From Pedobacter endophyticus (GTDB lineage: Bacteria > Bacteroidota > Bacteroidia > Sphingobacteriales > Sphingobacteriaceae), in assembly GCF_015679185.1 (NCBI RefSeq), contig NZ_CP064939.1:3906001-3970000 (forward strand): DNA of 64,000 nucleotides, written 5' to 3'. The notes beneath the pieces were generated by a model, which was not told where the DNA came from, searched no databases, and was given only the letters and a program-made list of their open reading frames with translations. Positions 1 through 9,240 of this stretch are shown here, piece after piece (within the stretch, counting starts at the first letter, position 1; each line of letters begins with the position of its first letter). A program made the translations under genes and the position numbers.

Positions 1-2
1 AT

Positions 3-482
3 GTGATCAAAAATAAAGAAACTGCTGAAGATATCATCCAAAATATTTTTGTTGATTTTTGGTCTAAAAGAACGCATGTAGAAATAAATAACATAGAATC
101 TTATCTTTTCAGAGCCGTAAAATACCAGATTTTTAATTTTTTCAGAAACCAGAAATTGGCCATCGAAGACATTACCCGATTAAATATTATCGATATATCA
201 ATCAGTGCTTCACAAAAAATAGAATACCACCAGCTAGAAAAAACGATAAACGAAATGGTTGCCAAATTGCCGAAGCGTTGCAAGGAGATTTTTGAAATGA
301 GCAGGTTTAAGTTTAAATCTCATAAGGAAATTGCCGACGAATTGGGGATTTCTGTTCAAGCAGTTAAAAACCAGATTTCAAGAGCTTTGATCTTTATTAA
401 GGATGAGCTTCGCAAAGAAGAATACCTGCTGTTCTCTTTTTTCATCGCGAATTTGCTGCTTGTAGGGAATACCACCCATTAA
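3..482 (+). CDS. ECF-type RNA polymerase sigma-70 factor (5' truncated by window edge)
   Basis: This is the C-terminal part of an extracytoplasmic-function sigma factor of the Bacteroidota group that pairs with FecR anti-sigma factors. The visible part begins inside region 2 (ETAEDIIQNIFVDFW, then ESYLFRAVKYQIFNFFRN) and contains a full region 4 helix-turn-helix (LPKRCKEIFEMSRFKFKSHKEIADELGIS, roughly residues 90-125). The first GTG at position 3 is not a credible start because region 2 normally has about 30 more residues, so the gene almost certainly begins left of the window. A hydrophobic tail (LLFSFFIANLLL) ends the protein, as in many family members. The next gene on the same strand encodes a FecR anti-sigma factor, which fixes the regulatory role. 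The likely target is the susC/susD operon downstream. Confidence 0.9.
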   Translation: MIKNKETAEDIIQNIFVDFWSKRTHVEINNIESYLFRAVKYQIFNFFRNQKLAIEDITRLNIIDISISASQKIEYHQLEKTINEMVAKLPKRCKEIFEMSRFKFKSHKEIADELGISVQAVKNQISRALIFIKDELRKEEYLLFSFFIANLLLVGNTTH

Positions 483-969
483 CTGCGAAAGGAAAACCAC
501 TCATATTGCTTCATGCTCTGCTCACCTCAATAGCGGTTATATTTCGATTGCTTCGTTGCTTGCGATGATGTTCTGGTAACAAAAATTCCTTTCCCATCAG
601 TGGTATTGCTCTTTTTTCGTTGCTGCAGGCCTCTCCAACGAGGCACAATGAGACAATATGGTAAACCCATAGCAAAAAAATGGCGACGATAGAGGTTAAA
701 ATTTTTCAAATACATTGGCGGGTTAACGACAATTCAAAAGCAGCGCTGGATTTGCTCGCCATTTCTTCATTACCCAAAAAAGTGGCGACTTTGTGATGAG
801 ACCGGAATTGTGCAAGCCGAAGCAATCTGATAAATTATTGCCTTTAAAATGAGCGTTTTAGCTCGAAAATGAAAGCATAACAAAAAATATTTTACTTCGG
901 ACATGTACTTTAAGCCAATATTGTTACTTACTATTATAAACCACTAACCAAATATTATTTTTATATGCA
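483..969. other. Intergenic gap with degenerate REP-like words
   Basis: This gap of nearly 490 bp has no convincing reading frame. It holds scattered fragments resembling the dispersed repeat seen complete at 27.0 kb (for example attgcttcgt and gaagcaatct) and an A+T-rich end before fecR. I found no clear TAnnTTTG promoter. It probably contains the fecR leader and decayed repeat DNA. Confidence 0.5.
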
Positions 970-2121
970 ATGGATAAAGAACACGCAAGACGGCTTTTTA
1001 ATAAGTATCTCCAAAACGAATGTTCTCCTGAAGAATTTGAACTCTTAGAAACTTTTTTAGCATCTTATCAACTAAACGACACCTGGCCTGAGTTAGAATT
1101 GGGCAACGAAAGCGCATTTAAACAACGGTCGTGGTTAGAAATAGAAGCCAGAATAAATAAAACCCCAGCTAAGGAAGTGTTCCTTTGGAGGTCTTACCTC
1201 AGGTTAATAGCCGCCGCAATTGTAATTGGCCTGCTCTCAATTGTTTATCTTTTCAGAAACGATTTATTTGATCGGCAAGACCCGTTGCAACATGTAATCG
1301 CTAACCAAACCAGCATTAAACCAGGTACCGATAAAGCCATGTTGACGCTCGAAGACGGTTCGGTGCTGCAATTGGAAAAAGGTGCTTCATTAACAACAAA
1401 CAATGCCAATAGCAATGGCGAAAGGATAGTTTACAATGCGGCAAAAACAAGTGCAAGCCAGGTTGGATACCATTATTTAACAGTTCCCAGGGGTGGGCAA
1501 TTCCAGCTTGTGCTATCCGATGGCACAAAAATCTGGTTAAATTCAGATTCCAAACTGAAGTATCCCGTCGCCTTTTTTAGAGGCAAAACGCGTGCGGTCG
1601 ATTTGGTTTATGGCGAGGCCTATTTTGAAGTGGCTACCAGTAAAAAACACCTTGGAAGTAATTTTAAGGTAACAACCAAAGAACAAACAATAGATGTTTT
1701 AGGAACTAAGTTTAACATTAGGGCCTTTAACGATGATGTTAAAACCGTATCATCATTAGTAGAAGGACGAATTTCAATCGAGAAAAATGGGGTAAAAAAG
1801 ATTTTAAAGCCCAATCAACAGTCGGTGGTTTTTGAAAATGAAAACTCGATCCACGTGAGCGAGGTAGACGCCGCTGCCGAAATTGCCTGGGTGCATGGCC
1901 TTTTTACCTTCGAAGAGGCTTCATTGCAAGATATCACGAAGATTTTATCCAGGTGGTATAACGTCGATTTCAAATTTGAAGCTCCGGCAAAAAGAAAATT
2001 TCTCTTTACCGGCGTTTTGGAAAGAACAAAATCTGTAAACGAGCTTATTAAAACGATTGAAAGAACCAGCGAAGGTGAGGTAAAATTTGAAATAAAAAAT
2101 AAAACGATAATGATAAAATAG
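970..2121 (+). CDS. FecR-family anti-sigma factor
   Basis: This is an inner-membrane anti-sigma factor predicted to hold the adjacent ECF sigma factor until an outer-membrane SusC receptor signals substrate binding. The N-terminal cytoplasmic part (DKEHARRLFNKYLQNECSPEEFELLE) is the usual sigma-binding region. One transmembrane helix lies near residues 76-95 (LRLIAAAIVIGLLSIVYLF). A periplasmic FecR domain follows, with VPRGGQFQLVLSDGTKIWLNS and a DVLGTKFNIRAF segment near the middle, and a C-terminal DUF4974-like segment ends the protein (EASLQDITKILSRWYNVDF). The length of 383 aa is normal. The order sigma, FecR, SusC, SusD is the classical arrangement for trans-envelope regulated uptake loci. 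Confidence 0.93.
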   Translation: MDKEHARRLFNKYLQNECSPEEFELLETFLASYQLNDTWPELELGNESAFKQRSWLEIEARINKTPAKEVFLWRSYLRLIAAAIVIGLLSIVYLFRNDLFDRQDPLQHVIANQTSIKPGTDKAMLTLEDGSVLQLEKGASLTTNNANSNGERIVYNAAKTSASQVGYHYLTVPRGGQFQLVLSDGTKIWLNSDSKLKYPVAFFRGKTRAVDLVYGEAYFEVATSKKHLGSNFKVTTKEQTIDVLGTKFNIRAFNDDVKTVSSLVEGRISIEKNGVKKILKPNQQSVVFENENSIHVSEVDAAAEIAWVHGLFTFEEASLQDITKILSRWYNVDFKFEAPAKRKFLFTGVLERTKSVNELIKTIERTSEGEVKFEIKNKTIMIK

Positions 2122-2130
2122 AGCAACAAA

Positions 2131-2175
2131 GGAGGAAAAGGCTAACACATTGGACCGTAATAACCTTTTTCCTCC
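2131..2175 (+). promoter_or_regulatory. Hairpin between fecR and susC (possible attenuator or terminator)
   Basis: GGAGGAAAAGG at 2131-2141 pairs with CCTTTTTCCTCC at 2164-2175 with one bulged base, leaving a loop of about 22 nt. It lies 10 nt after the fecR stop and 44 nt before the susC start. No strong U-tract follows the stem, so it is more likely a partial terminator, attenuator or RNA-stability element than a full stop. Confidence 0.45.
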
Positions 2176-2218
2176 TGACATTTAATTAAACCGATTTTTA
2201 ACTAAACTAACCAAATTT

Positions 2219-5200
2219 ATGAATTTTAAATTTATGAACGGGCATGCTTTTTATGGCGTGCTGCTGTTCCTGAAATCTGCTATGAGAATCCTAATTTTTT
2301 TCTGCTGTACCATAAGTTTTGCGTTTGCCTCAAACAAAGGTTTTTCGCAAAATGCAGAGATAACCATTCAAAAAAACCAAACATTAAGCATCAAAGAAAT
2401 TTATAAGCTCATAAACAAGCAAACCAATTATAAGTTTATTTACAGGCACGACCTGATTAAAGATGCACCGAAAGTTGCGCTAAAGAAAGGCGTAATGAAG
2501 GTTAATGATTTGTTGGATAAATGTTTGTTGCCCAATAAGCTGACTTACGAATTTACTGCGAATGAAACCGTGATTGTAAAAAGGCAACCCACTTTGCCAG
2601 CCGGACCCGAAACAACTCAAGGCAAGCGTCAGATTCGGGTTACCGGAACCATTACTGATGAAAAGGGTGGGGTTTTGCCCGGCGCAACCGTTTTTGAAAA
2701 AGGAACTAAAAATGGTACGCAGGCCGATTTGGCGGGTAAGTTTTCGATCAGCGTGTCAAAGCCCGATGCCGTTTTGGTTTTCTCATTTCTCGGCTTTGTT
2801 TCTCAGGAGGTTAATCTCAATAATCGAACCACCCTTGCTATTGTTTTGCTTACAGATGCCGGAAAACTCGATGAAGTTGTGGTAATTGGCTACGGAAGTC
2901 AAAGTAAAGTAAAGGTAACCGGGTCAATAGCTTCATTAAAGGCCGATGCCATAAAAGATGTACCATTTACAGATGTAGCACAGGCATTGGCTGGCAAGCT
3001 AGCTGGAGTTCAGGTTACCCAAAATACGGGCGCACCTGGCTCGGCACCCAATATCAGCATTCGGGGCGTGGCAACCTTAACCGCCGGAACCGATCCGCTG
3101 ATTGTTCTGGACGGACTTCCCTTATCTGAAGATGTTAGTATACAATCAATTAATCCTACCGATATTGCTTCCGTTGAAGTACTAAAAGATGCAGCTTCTG
3201 CCGCAATTTATGGTTCGAGGGCCTCTAACGGGGTAATATTAATCACCACTAAAAAGGGAGTGCAGGGAAAAACCAAATTTACGTACAACGGCTCTTACGG
3301 CATACAAAATGTGGCCAAAAAGCTCGATTTATTAGATGGTTACGAATTGGCGCAACTATTAAAAGAAGCACGCGATAAAGTTTATTTGCGCACAGTTCCG
3401 GGCGCTTCTGCGAACGATTCAAACGAGATAAGAGAAGGCAACACCTCCAATACAGAAGTGCTGATTCCAAACTATATCCTGCCCTACCTCGATGGACAAA
3501 AGGGATTGATTAATACCGATTGGCAAGATGCTATCTTTAGAAGTGCCCCAATCCAAAGTCATGAGATAAACGCCAGCGGCGGAAATGAGAACACAACTTT
3601 TTTTGTTTCCGCTAATTTCTTTGATCAAGGAGGCATTGTTGTGGGCTCTGATTTTAAGCGCTACTCTGCCCGGGTAAACTTGAAAACAAAATTTAGCGAT
3701 AAGTTAACGTTCGGCATTAATTTGACACCGTCCATTTCCAAACAAAATAAAATTGTTGAAGGTTGGGAAGATTCACCGGTTTCGATGGGAATCAATTCCC
3801 ATCCATTTTTCCCCGTTTATAATCCTGATGGTTCCTATTCCATCAGCGAACAGATTAAGCAGGCCGCACTTTACGGGCTTCCGGATGCCGAAAATGTGGT
3901 GGCGGTATCAGATATAACAACCGACACCAGAGAAGATAGCCGATTATTGGGAGGCGCTTTTTTGGAGTACGAGATTATTGAGGGCTTAACAGCCAAAACC
4001 TACTTTGGCGGATATACCATTTCTTCGCGTTCTAATTATTTCAGGCCCTCTTACTTAGGAATTTACCGAGCCGCTGCACCAACAGTTGCCCAGGGAAGGT
4101 CGAGCACTTTTCGAATTAACAATTGGGTAAGCGAAAATACGCTTAATTACAAAAAAAGATTTAATGATAAACACAACCTCGAAGTTCTGCTTGGCTATTC
4201 CATACAAAAAGAGAACATCGAGAAAAACGGCATTTCCGGACAAGGATATCCCAATGATGAAGTAGAAACCCTTAATGCAGCAACGATTATCAATTCTGCC
4301 GAATCAAGCATTACCGAATGGGCCTTAATTTCTTACCTGGGCAGGGTACAATACGATTATGAAAACAAATATTTGCTATCTGCAGCAATTAGGAGGGATG
4401 GCTCGTCCAGGTTTGGCAACAATACCCAGTTTGGTATTTTTCCCTCGGTTTCAGTAGGGTGGCGGGTTGATCAGGAAGATTTCTTTCCAAAGAGCGATGC
4501 TTTTTCTTCGTTAAAGTTCAGGGGCAGCTGGGGTGTAACCGGTAATAATCAAATCGCAGATTTTGGTTCACTGGCGCTGTTAGGCTCGGCCAACTACACT
4601 TTTAATGGTTCCATAGCCAATGGACTCAGGCCAGGTACCTCGCCAAACAGCGATCTATCCTGGGAAGAATCAACCACAACCAATTTAGGGCTCGATGCTT
4701 CCTTTTTCAAGAACAAATTGTCGGTAAGCATCGATGCCTATCGAACAAATACAGATGGCTTGCTTTTAAATGTACCAGTGCCGGGATATTCAGGTTTTGA
4801 AAGCTCGTTGCAAAATATCGGTAAGATAAGAAACCAGGGTATCGAATCGAGTATGACCTATCAAACCAAAGTTGGCCAGCTACAAATCAGCTCTACAGCC
4901 AATATTTCTTTCAACAGAAATAAAACAATATCGCTGGGGCCGGGCCAAACCAGAATAATTTCTGGTATGAACATTACCGAGGTAGGCAAGCCCGTTGGTG
5001 CGCACTATGGTTATAAAATCATAGGAATTTATGAAACACAACAGGAAGTAGTCAATTTCCCCAGGTTTGGGGGCGAAGCCAACATAGGCGAATACATCTT
5101 TGCAGACCTTAACAACGACGGAATAATAAGCAGCGATGACCGCACAAGTTTGGGCACGTACTGGCCAGATTATACCTGGGGCTTTTCGAGCACACTAAAA

Positions 5201-5662
5201 TATAAATACTTCGATTTCAACTTCAGTTTGCAGGGCGTACAAGGAGTAACCGTTCGCGATAGAATGGTTGGAACGGTTTTATACGACCACCAACCCTGGG
5301 GCAACCATACCAAAGATTATTATGAAAATGCCTGGCGGAGCCTGGAAAATCCAGGCAAATATGCCGCCCCCGGGTCGCGTTCAAACATATTACATCGAGA
5401 GTCAAATCTTTTTGTAGACGATGCGTCTTACCTGCGTGTACGAAACATTACGCTCGGCGTAACATTAGATAAAAAACTGATTAAGAAATTATTTTTAGAT
5501 AATATCAGGATCTACGCCACAGCGAAAAACCCTTTCACGTTCACAAGTTTCAGAGGGTACAACCCCGAACAAAGCGGAGGTAATCCACTTCAGCCCGGCG
5601 TTACATTAGGTAATTTCCCCTTAGAGCGGTCGGTTGTTTTAGGCGTTAACGTAAATTTTTAA
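2219..5662 (+). CDS. SusC/RagA-family TonB-dependent outer-membrane transporter with STN signalling domain
   Basis: This is a TonB-dependent outer-membrane transporter that would work with the SusD lipoprotein encoded next. After a signal peptide, residues about 45-110 form a secretin/TonB short N-terminal domain (QTLSIKEIYKLINKQTNYKF), which signals to FecR proteins. Residues about 138-215 are a carboxypeptidase-regulatory-like domain (VTGTITDEKGGVLPGATV, then LAGKFSISV). The family hallmark DEVVVIGYGS lies near residue 218 and is followed by the plug (GKLAGVQVTQNTGAPGS, then VLDGLPL and VEVLKDAASAAIYGSRASNG). The rest is a beta-barrel ending in GVNVNF with the expected C-terminal Phe. The length of 1147 aa is typical. 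A second in-frame ATG lies five codons downstream, so the exact start is uncertain. The STN domain and the upstream sigma/FecR pair imply substrate-induced expression. Confidence 0.95.
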   Translation: MNFKFMNGHAFYGVLLFLKSAMRILIFFCCTISFAFASNKGFSQNAEITIQKNQTLSIKEIYKLINKQTNYKFIYRHDLIKDAPKVALKKGVMKVNDLLDKCLLPNKLTYEFTANETVIVKRQPTLPAGPETTQGKRQIRVTGTITDEKGGVLPGATVFEKGTKNGTQADLAGKFSISVSKPDAVLVFSFLGFVSQEVNLNNRTTLAIVLLTDAGKLDEVVVIGYGSQSKVKVTGSIASLKADAIKDVPFTDVAQALAGKLAGVQVTQNTGAPGSAPNISIRGVATLTAGTDPLIVLDGLPLSEDVSIQSINPTDIASVEVLKDAASAAIYGSRASNGVILITTKKGVQGKTKFTYNGSYGIQNVAKKLDLLDGYELAQLLKEARDKVYLRTVPGASANDSNEIREGNTSNTEVLIPNYILPYLDGQKGLINTDWQDAIFRSAPIQSHEINASGGNENTTFFVSANFFDQGGIVVGSDFKRYSARVNLKTKFSDKLTFGINLTPSISKQNKIVEGWEDSPVSMGINSHPFFPVYNPDGSYSISEQIKQAALYGLPDAENVVAVSDITTDTREDSRLLGGAFLEYEIIEGLTAKTYFGGYTISSRSNYFRPSYLGIYRAAAPTVAQGRSSTFRINNWVSENTLNYKKRFNDKHNLEVLLGYSIQKENIEKNGISGQGYPNDEVETLNAATIINSAESSITEWALISYLGRVQYDYENKYLLSAAIRRDGSSRFGNNTQFGIFPSVSVGWRVDQEDFFPKSDAFSSLKFRGSWGVTGNNQIADFGSLALLGSANYTFNGSIANGLRPGTSPNSDLSWEESTTTNLGLDASFFKNKLSVSIDAYRTNTDGLLLNVPVPGYSGFESSLQNIGKIRNQGIESSMTYQTKVGQLQISSTANISFNRNKTISLGPGQTRIISGMNITEVGKPVGAHYGYKIIGIYETQQEVVNFPRFGGEANIGEYIFADLNNDGIISSDDRTSLGTYWPDYTWGFSSTLKYKYFDFNFSLQGVQGVTVRDRMVGTVLYDHQPWGNHTKDYYENAWRSLENPGKYAAPGSRSNILHRESNLFVDDASYLRVRNITLGVTLDKKLIKKLFLDNIRIYATAKNPFTFTSFRGYNPEQSGGNPLQPGVTLGNFPLERSVVLGVNVNF

Positions 5663-5668
5663 GAAAAG

Positions 5669-7090
5669 ATGAAAAAGATTTTAATAATAATGCTGTCCAT
5701 TATGGCTATGGGGTGCGAAAAAGAGCTAGATATAGCACCGCAATCCAGTTTTACGACAGAAAATTTCTATAGAAACCAAAATGATATAGAACAGGTAGTA
5801 ACCTCGGCTTATGCCTTTTTACAATCTGAAGGACAATACGGAGAAAATTTCCATTTTTTTATGGAAGTGCGTGCAGACAATTCTGTCGAAACTGGTTTAA
5901 CGACAAGAGGAGGAAGCTTTGGCGAGTTCGAGGTCTTCAATATCAACCCAAGCAATTCGGTGCTGAACGAAACCTGGACGGATTGTTACAAAGGCATTCA
6001 AAGCTGCAACATTGTTATAAACCGGATTGATGCCATCCCGGGGATGAGCCAAAACCTTAAAGACGTTCGCAAGGGCGAGGCCTTGTTTATCAGGGCGCTA
6101 ACTTATTTTAACCTGGTGCGGATTTGGGGCGACGTGCCATTGGTGCTTAAGGAAACTGTTAACCCCTTTGATTATTTTGATATTGGAAAAACAGCGGCAG
6201 CCACTATATACGCCCAAATTGAAACCGATTTGCAAACTGCAGCCAACTTTTTGCCTATTGCCCAATCGCAGGTAGGCAGGGCAACCAAAGGTGCTGCACA
6301 GGCCTTGTTAGGAAAAGTATACCTTACCCAAAATAAATATGGGCCTTGCATTACCACTTTACGGGCCCTTAATGGCTACGGATATGAGATTGTTGGCAGT
6401 TATGCGCAGGTGTTCGGCCCTCAGTTTGAAAACAGCAAAGAATCCATTTTCGAAATTCAGTTTACTGGCGGTATTGGTGGCGAAGGAACGGCCTTAACAA
6501 ACCTGTTTACGCCACTTGGTGCAAACTCCATAGTAAACAACATCGGCACACCCTCGGGGCACAACTCGCCCACAAAAGAACTTCGCGATGCTTATGCAGC
6601 CAACGATTTGCGTAAAGCAGTAACCATAGGCGAAGTTAACGGCAAATTATACCCGAAGAAATACATTACCGAACCCAAAGGGCCTAACGATTCGGATGTG
6701 AATGTTGTTGTTTTAAGATATGCAGATGTTTTGCTGATGCTGGCCGAGGCGCTTAACGAGCAAGGTTATAGTGCCGACGCAAATGGAGAGGCCTTTAAAT
6801 TAATCAACCAAATACGCAACAGGGCAGGATTGAGCAATTACACCCCGGCAATGTTGCCCAATCAAAGCAGTTTTAGAGATGCCGTGGCAAAAGAAAGGAG
6901 ATTTGAACTCGCCTTTGAAAATCACCGCTGGTTTGATTTGGTAAGGACTGGCAAATTTGTTTCCGTAATGAATAGCTCCAGTCAGGAAGCTGGCCCTTTT
7001 ACCGTTTCACAAAATAACGCAGTTTATCCGATTCCGCTAGCCCAGATAGATATTAACCCAACTAAAATCAAACAAAATGAAGGATATTAA
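5669..7090 (+). CDS. SusD/RagB-family outer-membrane lipoprotein
   Basis: This is the substrate-binding lipoprotein partner of the SusC protein encoded six bases upstream, so the two are co-translated. The N-terminus has a lipoprotein signal ending MAMGCEKELDIAPQ, with the lipidated Cys near residue 16. Tetratricopeptide-like SusD segments are visible (KGEALFIRALTYFNLVRIWG, then GAAQALLGKVYLTQ). The C-terminal RagB/SusD region contains VLRYADVLLMLAEALNE and the conserved ERRFELAFENHRWFDLVRTG. The length of 473 aa is in the usual range. Substrate specificity cannot be read from the sequence; the neighbouring phosphoesterases hint at a phosphorylated or nucleic-acid-derived ligand. Confidence 0.95.
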   Translation: MKKILIIMLSIMAMGCEKELDIAPQSSFTTENFYRNQNDIEQVVTSAYAFLQSEGQYGENFHFFMEVRADNSVETGLTTRGGSFGEFEVFNINPSNSVLNETWTDCYKGIQSCNIVINRIDAIPGMSQNLKDVRKGEALFIRALTYFNLVRIWGDVPLVLKETVNPFDYFDIGKTAAATIYAQIETDLQTAANFLPIAQSQVGRATKGAAQALLGKVYLTQNKYGPCITTLRALNGYGYEIVGSYAQVFGPQFENSKESIFEIQFTGGIGGEGTALTNLFTPLGANSIVNNIGTPSGHNSPTKELRDAYAANDLRKAVTIGEVNGKLYPKKYITEPKGPNDSDVNVVVLRYADVLLMLAEALNEQGYSADANGEAFKLINQIRNRAGLSNYTPAMLPNQSSFRDAVAKERRFELAFENHRWFDLVRTGKFVSVMNSSSQEAGPFTVSQNNAVYPIPLAQIDINPTKIKQNEGY

Positions 7091-7112
7091 TCAATTCAGA
7101 AAGGCATTTAAT

Positions 7113-8024
7113 ATGGATATTTCCATATTTAAAACCATGGCATTCTTAATCGCGACGATGTTCATATGGTCTTGTTCGAAAAAAGACTCAATTTCACAGC
7201 CCGAGGCGCTGGCCGTAACAGCTAAGCCGGGAATAGATCAGGTAACGGTAAAATGGACACCAGTTAACTCCGGTAATTTTGGTTCTTATTGGATCAGCTA
7301 TTATCCCGGCGATGGATTATCAGTAATCAAAGAACAAACAAAAGACTCTGTAGTGTTTAGTGATCTTGACCCGAATATCGATTATCGCTTTACCGTAGTG
7401 TGGGTTGATAACAATAAGGTAAGATCGTTGCCGGCCATCGTAAACGCAAAACCCGAAGCATTATTTGTTGAGCCCGAGGTGCTTTACGATGACGATTTAA
7501 CGATTGAAAAACAAGAGCAGTTAGATGCGCTCCCGCTTTTGTATACAAAAATCAGCGGCAGGCTAAGAATAAGCGGTGCTGACATTACCAACTTGTCAAA
7601 GCTGAAAAACCTTCGAACCGTTGGTAAAAACCTCGAAATTCTGGATAAAAATACTGCGCTTACCAGTTTGGCCGGATTAGAAAAACTACGCACCATTAGC
7701 GGCAATTTATGGATTAGGAAAAATGCAGCCTTAACTTCTGTTGAAGCATTAAAACAGCTTACAAAAATTGAAGGCAACTTGTATTTTTACGACAACGCCG
7801 TTGTTAAATCGCTTTCAGGATTTGATAATCTTATAGAGGTTAAAGACGTTTTTATCGGAGATCGTGGTACTTCTGCCAACGATGGAAAGAACCCGCTACT
7901 AACTGATTTTTGTGCACTGAAAAACCTGTTTTCGTTGCCCGCGGGCGGACGCACCGTGGTTATTGCACAGAATGGATATAACCCAACTGTACAGCAAATT
8001 GCCACCGGCACATGCGCTAAATAG
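7113..8024 (+). CDS. Lipoprotein with fibronectin-III-like and receptor-L-like repeats, SusCD-associated
   Basis: This is a cell-surface lipoprotein of unassigned specificity. From the ATG at 7113 the product starts MDISIFKTMAFLIATMFIWSCSKK, a compact signal with lipidation Cys. An earlier ATG at 7077 overlaps the susD stop by 14 bp and is an alternative start. A fibronectin-III-like domain comes first (ALAVTAKPGIDQVTVKWTPV to LDPNIDYRFTVVWVD). It is followed by repeats of about 24 residues, such as LSKLKNLRTVGKNLEI, LAGLEKLRTISGNLWI and LKQLTKIEGNLYFY, which resemble receptor L-domain or leucine-rich solenoids. Proteins of this position in sus-type loci usually serve as accessory surface glycan- or ligand-binding proteins. 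Assignment beyond surface lipoprotein is inference. Confidence 0.75.
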   Translation: MDISIFKTMAFLIATMFIWSCSKKDSISQPEALAVTAKPGIDQVTVKWTPVNSGNFGSYWISYYPGDGLSVIKEQTKDSVVFSDLDPNIDYRFTVVWVDNNKVRSLPAIVNAKPEALFVEPEVLYDDDLTIEKQEQLDALPLLYTKISGRLRISGADITNLSKLKNLRTVGKNLEILDKNTALTSLAGLEKLRTISGNLWIRKNAALTSVEALKQLTKIEGNLYFYDNAVVKSLSGFDNLIEVKDVFIGDRGTSANDGKNPLLTDFCALKNLFSLPAGGRTVVIAQNGYNPTVQQIATGTCAK

Positions 8025-8251
8025 CAAAATGAGTTACCAGAGCAAGTTAGGATGTATTGATTTGCAAACCTGGCCAGCGCTTAAAAAATTACACCGAGAC
8101 AAAAATAGAAAGGGCTGTTTCAAATTAGGTTGATACATGCTGCGGCGATAAGTTGCCGCACAAAATTCCACCTGTTGAACAGTTTCTTTAACAACACCAA
8201 CCGGCCGATTGGTTCTCACCATTGGCCTATTAATAACTAAAAAAGACAGAT
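8025..8251. other. Intergenic region between L-domain lipoprotein and EEP hydrolase
   Basis: About 227 bp without a coding frame. The A+T-rich end before 8252 is a plausible leader, but I see no full TAnnTTTG promoter. The following gene may be read through from the susCD operon. Confidence 0.4.
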
Positions 8252-9115
8252 ATGAATCTTAATAAAATTTTTTCGACTTTCTTGCTTTCAATAGTCTTAT
8301 TGGGAAGCATGGGCTGTGGTAAGGGTACAGATCCTTTTACCGAGAAACCTGTTATTGCCGACCCCTGCAAAAGCGGAAATTGCTTAACTGTAGCTACCTT
8401 AAATGTGGGCGTAGGGCAGCGTGCATCTGCAACAGTAATTGCTCAAAAATTAAAGCCGCTTAACCTGGATGTGTTAACGCTTACCGAATGCCCAACGTTG
8501 ATTGACCAAAATTCGATGAATAAAGATTTTGTGGCACTTGTTGCAGAAACCTTAGATATGCCTTACTGGAAACTGGGTACTATTTCATCAGCAAACCATT
8601 GGAAAGACTGGGGCACCGATATTTCAGGCAAATACCACGGTAAACTAAAGGCCGTTTTAAGCAAAACCCCGCTCTCAAATCCCGAGGATATTGCCTTGCA
8701 AGGAAGCGGATTTTCTCCATCAAGTGTGGTTAAGGTAAATACAGTGATCAAAAACAAGCCGTTTGCAATTTATGCTTTGCATGTGCCAGGCAGCAGCAAT
8801 GCAGAGGGTTCGGTTCACAAGTATTTTGCAGATCAGGTGCTTTCGAAGGAAACATCGCCCAACATATTGGTGATGGGCGATTTTAATAACGTTCCCTCAG
8901 GCGCAACCATGCTTTACCTAAAGGGTAAAGGACTAAAAGATGCATTAGACGATCTCACCAATCTTTCCAGTCGTATAGACCCTTACAAGCCAGGTAGAAT
9001 CGATCATATCTTATACAATGGTGCTTCAGAAATAAAAGCAGTTGATGGCTATAGCAAATTTGACGCTAACATTTCCGACCACCCGTATATCTGGGTTAAA
9101 ATGTTGTACAAATAA
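8252..9115 (+). CDS. Endonuclease/exonuclease/phosphatase-fold lipoprotein
   Basis: This is a secreted, lipid-anchored member of the DNase I-like (EEP) superfamily, which cleaves phosphodiester or phosphomonoester bonds. The signal ends LLGSMGCGKG with lipidation Cys. The core motifs are present in order: TLNVGVG (metal-binding Asn strand), LTLTECP (catalytic Glu), ALHVPGSSN (His strand), VMGDFNNVPSG (the GDFN motif), and RIDHILYN followed by ANISDHPYIWVKM (terminal SDH). The length of 287 aa fits a single EEP domain. EEP proteins include nucleases, inositol-polyphosphate phosphatases and sphingomyelinases, so the substrate is open. Its position between susCD and a PafA-like phosphatase supports extracellular phosphoester breakdown. 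Confidence 0.85.
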   Translation: MNLNKIFSTFLLSIVLLGSMGCGKGTDPFTEKPVIADPCKSGNCLTVATLNVGVGQRASATVIAQKLKPLNLDVLTLTECPTLIDQNSMNKDFVALVAETLDMPYWKLGTISSANHWKDWGTDISGKYHGKLKAVLSKTPLSNPEDIALQGSGFSPSSVVKVNTVIKNKPFAIYALHVPGSSNAEGSVHKYFADQVLSKETSPNILVMGDFNNVPSGATMLYLKGKGLKDALDDLTNLSSRIDPYKPGRIDHILYNGASEIKAVDGYSKFDANISDHPYIWVKMLYK

Positions 9116-9240
9116 AAAGGTAGATCATAAAGAGATTAGCGCGGCCGAAGTTTCGAAGAGCCAATAAGAACGCGGGCATTCGGTTCTCAGCTGCGGCTAT
9201 CCATTGTTGAGTCTTCTTAGCGTTCACAATTCAATCTGAA

